Origin: a gamma proteobacterium SCGC AAA076-P13
Lineage (GTDB): Bacteria > Pseudomonadota > Gammaproteobacteria > Magnimaribacterales > D2472
Length of the DNA stretch: 64,000 nt
NCBI GenBank assembly: GCA_000384935.1
Contig: ARRA01000001.1
Span: forward strand, 1-64,000
Reading direction: 5' to 3'
Below, piece after piece: positions 62,358 to 64,000 of this stretch. Position 1 is the first letter of the stretch. Every line of letters begins with the position of its first letter. Both the position numbers and the translations under genes were made by a program. Under the pieces are notes generated by a model, which saw only the letters and a list, made by a program, of their open reading frames with translations, did not search any database and was not told the DNA's origin.

Positions 62358-63441
62358 TTATTCTATCCTTTATGTTCTCTCTTAAACAACCCCAAAATAA
62401 CATCACATCATAGCTATGCAGATCACCTGTAAAAGTAGCCATTTTCCTCATTTTCTCTATCAGAGGACCTTTTGTTTCTATTAAGCCATTGTCTGGGTTA
62501 ATTCGCGTTGAAAAACTCTGCTCACGTGCATATGCCAAACTCTTTTTAGCTCCTGAATGATGGAGAGATAAACGATCAGCAAAATCAAAATTAGGTGATT
62601 TAGTTATTACAGAGCTATGGCATGAAGGCGCATCAACCCAATTATTATCATTCGTCCAAGAAAAGGGATTAGTGCTAATAATTTTTTGCTTCATTAATTC
62701 AAGTGACCAGCCTGATGGCTGCCAAAAAACTGTTCTTTCTCTTTCTCTTTTAAACCCCTCAACAACAGTTGACCAGCTAATAATACAATTTGTATCGATT
62801 GGTGATTGTGATTGAGGTATTAAAGGAAACATAGAGGCATAATGTTTTTCTGGAATCATATACCCAATGGCATAAGCACATATGAATCTTTTTTGAAGCT
62901 CAGTGCCTTGGATCTTATTGGCTATCAATCTGTGAGAATGGAGTGCTCCCTGGCTATGACCCATGATGATAAAAGGCTTATTATTATTAAAATTTTCTAA
63001 AAAATAATCAAAAGAACTTTCTATATCTTCATACGCCAAGTCCAATGCCTTAGTGCCATCGCTATCTTTTGCAAAAAATGAATAATAAGTAGCTTGCCTA
63101 TATTCAGGAGCATATATATTACATGTATCATTAAAAGCAGAAGCCTGATTACCCAGCATCATTTCAGTTCTTTCATAAGCACTTCTAGATTTATCCATAT
63201 TTGAATTCCAGACCTTCTCAAAAAATCCAGTCGGATGAATATAGAAAACATCAACATTATTCTCAGATTTACTAAGAGTTAAGTTCTGGTCTGGTAAGTG
63301 GAATTGCTGAGCAGTTTTTTCAGGATAAGCGGCCCAATTATCTAAGTTTGAATAATCTGGTGTAGCAGGTGTGAAACAATTCTCAAAAGAATTATCTGGC
63401 TTAACTTCCTCTAGTAATTTATATAATTTTCCTTCATCCAT
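62344..63441 (-). CDS. DUF3089-family lysophospholipase-like hydrolase
   Basis: The 365-residue protein contains the alpha/beta-hydrolase DUF3089 domain, with nucleophile elbow IMGHSQGALHSHRLI near residue 165, DVFYIHPTGFFEKVWN near 67 and NIYAPEYRQATYYSF near 112. The extended C-terminal part includes FTGDLHSYDVMLFWGCLRENI, which supplies the His. No N-terminal signal is evident. Probably an esterase or lipase. Lies 14 bases from the thioesterase gene. Confidence 0.85.
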   Translation of the reverse strand: MDEGKLYKLLEEVKPDNSFENCFTPATPDYSNLDNWAAYPEKTAQQFHLPDQNLTLSKSENNVDVFYIHPTGFFEKVWNSNMDKSRSAYERTEMMLGNQASAFNDTCNIYAPEYRQATYYSFFAKDSDGTKALDLAYEDIESSFDYFLENFNNNKPFIIMGHSQGALHSHRLIANKIQGTELQKRFICAYAIGYMIPEKHYASMFPLIPQSQSPIDTNCIISWSTVVEGFKRERERTVFWQPSGWSLELMKQKIISTNPFSWTNDNNWVDAPSCHSSVITKSPNFDFADRLSLHHSGAKKSLAYAREQSFSTRINPDNGLIETKGPLIEKMRKMATFTGDLHSYDVMLFWGCLRENIKDRINAFL

Positions 63442-63455
63442 GGAAAAATTATATA

Positions 63456-63872
63456 TTAAATTTTCGTTGGAACTATTTTATTTGTTGCGGTTGAAATCGC
63501 TATAAGTTGATCGTTCTGAAACAGCTTCGCTTCAGTAAAAGATATAGATTTACCTTCTTTAGTAATCTTTGATATGACTCTTACATCGCCAGGCGCACAG
63601 GGCATAAAAAACTTTACATCTATATCAAGCGTTAGTGGAATTTTTGTTCCTCGGTATTTAAATATAATAAACTGAGCCATACATGCATCTAACATGCCGG
63701 TTACAAAGCCACCTTGTACTATCATTCCATTCGAATGTGTTAGGTCAACTGAGGGTGAGAAGTCACATACAAATGAATCATCTTCAATAAGTTTAGCGCC
63801 TTTAAATCCAAGAATTTCTAAGAATGGAGGAATCTCTTTAAAGCTATCTGCAAAATCGCTGTCTGATGTCAT
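63456..63872 (-). CDS. PaaI-family thioesterase (hotdog fold)
   Basis: This 138-residue hotdog-fold protein has LTHSNGMIVQGGFVTGMLDACMA, the PaaI/YbaW-like signature with catalytic region, and LDIDVKFFMPCAPGDVRVIS. It probably hydrolyses an acyl-CoA. The ATG at 63872 is used because an in-frame start at 63917 lies inside the tRNA-Ser gene. It lies 17 bases after the tRNA 3' end and could be co-transcribed with it and with the hydrolases downstream. Confidence 0.87.
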   Translation of the reverse strand: MTSDSDFADSFKEIPPFLEILGFKGAKLIEDDSFVCDFSPSVDLTHSNGMIVQGGFVTGMLDACMAQFIIFKYRGTKIPLTLDIDVKFFMPCAPGDVRVISKITKEGKSISFTEAKLFQNDQLIAISTATNKIVPTKI

Positions 63873-63889
63873 TAGTGTTGCTCGTAAAA

Positions 63890-63981
63890 TGGCGGAGGGA
63901 GTGGGATTCGAACCCACGGTGCCGATGAAGGCACGACGGTTTTCAAGACCGTTACAATAAACCAGACTCTGCCATCCCTCC
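63890..63981 (-). tRNA. tRNA-Ser(UGA) with encoded CCA
   Basis: The minus-strand sequence folds as a class II tRNA of 92 nucleotides. The seven-base acceptor stem GGAGGGA/TCCCTCC is followed by G and CCA, the anticodon stem ACGGT/ACCGT has loop CTTGAAA with anticodon TGA, a long variable arm CGTGCC-TTCATC-GGCACCG is present and the T loop is GTGGGTTCGAATCCCAC. Confidence 0.97.
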
Positions 63982-64000
63982 TGATTGCGAACGCTTATTT

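Noticed and set aside
63873-63917. Start of the thioesterase frame at 63917
   Set aside because: It lies within the tRNA-Ser gene; the ATG at 63872 gives the usual family start.
1-64000. Search for CRISPR arrays, transposases, phage genes, toxin-antitoxin pairs and restriction systems
   Set aside because: No direct-repeat array and no such gene family was seen in the frames examined.

Overview
The window looks like chromosome from a streamlined, AT-rich marine gammaproteobacterium, most like the SAR86 cluster. This is inferred from gene content and style (short spacers, TonB-dependent receptor, many glutathione S-transferases, haloalkane dehalogenase, sulfatase, ETF/ETF-QO, lol-exb-msbA-lpxK-kdsB-murB block); no database search was possible. 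No prophage, insertion sequence, plasmid, CRISPR or rRNA gene was seen.

1-6 kb: the 5' part of icd on the minus strand, mnmA, an N-terminal piece of purB, then the 3' part of icd, clpS, clpA, and convergent infA. Bases 1-95 are the exact reverse complement of 2468-2562. Flipping 1-2467 restores a 417-codon icd and the mnmA/purB-versus-icd divergence known from E. coli, so the left end is probably a chimera or a breakpoint.

6-21 kb: a HbpS/GlcG-like protein, a PhoD-like phosphatase and a small membrane protein; a minus-strand run of YeiH-like transporter, class IV aminotransferase, frameshifted sulfotransferase-like gene, a 41-residue secreted peptide and a membrane-anchored protein; then oligopeptidase B, cysK, a duplicated-looking secreted protein, PsiE, a TonB-dependent receptor, a nitronate monooxygenase and an exported metallo-beta-lactamase-fold hydrolase.

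21-31.5 kb: nine tightly packed plus-strand genes (sulfatase, DJ-1/PfpI, HCCA isomerase-like, haloalkane dehalogenase-like, two GSTs, DUF1330, DUF2855, GST-like) that look like one detoxification or catabolic operon. It faces a CREST-family ceramidase-like membrane hydrolase and an exported amidohydrolase.

31.6-42.6 kb: a surface locus with a 1527-residue exported Calx-beta protein, a 593-residue cadherin-like lipoprotein and a 335-residue barrel-like protein whose start codon reads ATA and overlaps the etfA stop; then etfA, etfB and divergent ETF-QO.

42.6-64 kb: a DUF885 lipoprotein peptidase, then about 14 kb of minus-strand genes from trpS to a 52-residue DUF2256 protein, covering haem, fatty-acid and aldehyde metabolism, lipoprotein sorting (LolCD), ExbB/ExbD, an MsbA-LpxK fusion, KdsB and MurB. 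A DUF349 gene, a GPH transporter, two alpha/beta hydrolases, a thioesterase and tRNA-Ser(UGA) close the window. No gene-free stretch exceeds 300 bases; the longest (21008-21249) holds a GC-rich hairpin and divergent upstream regions.
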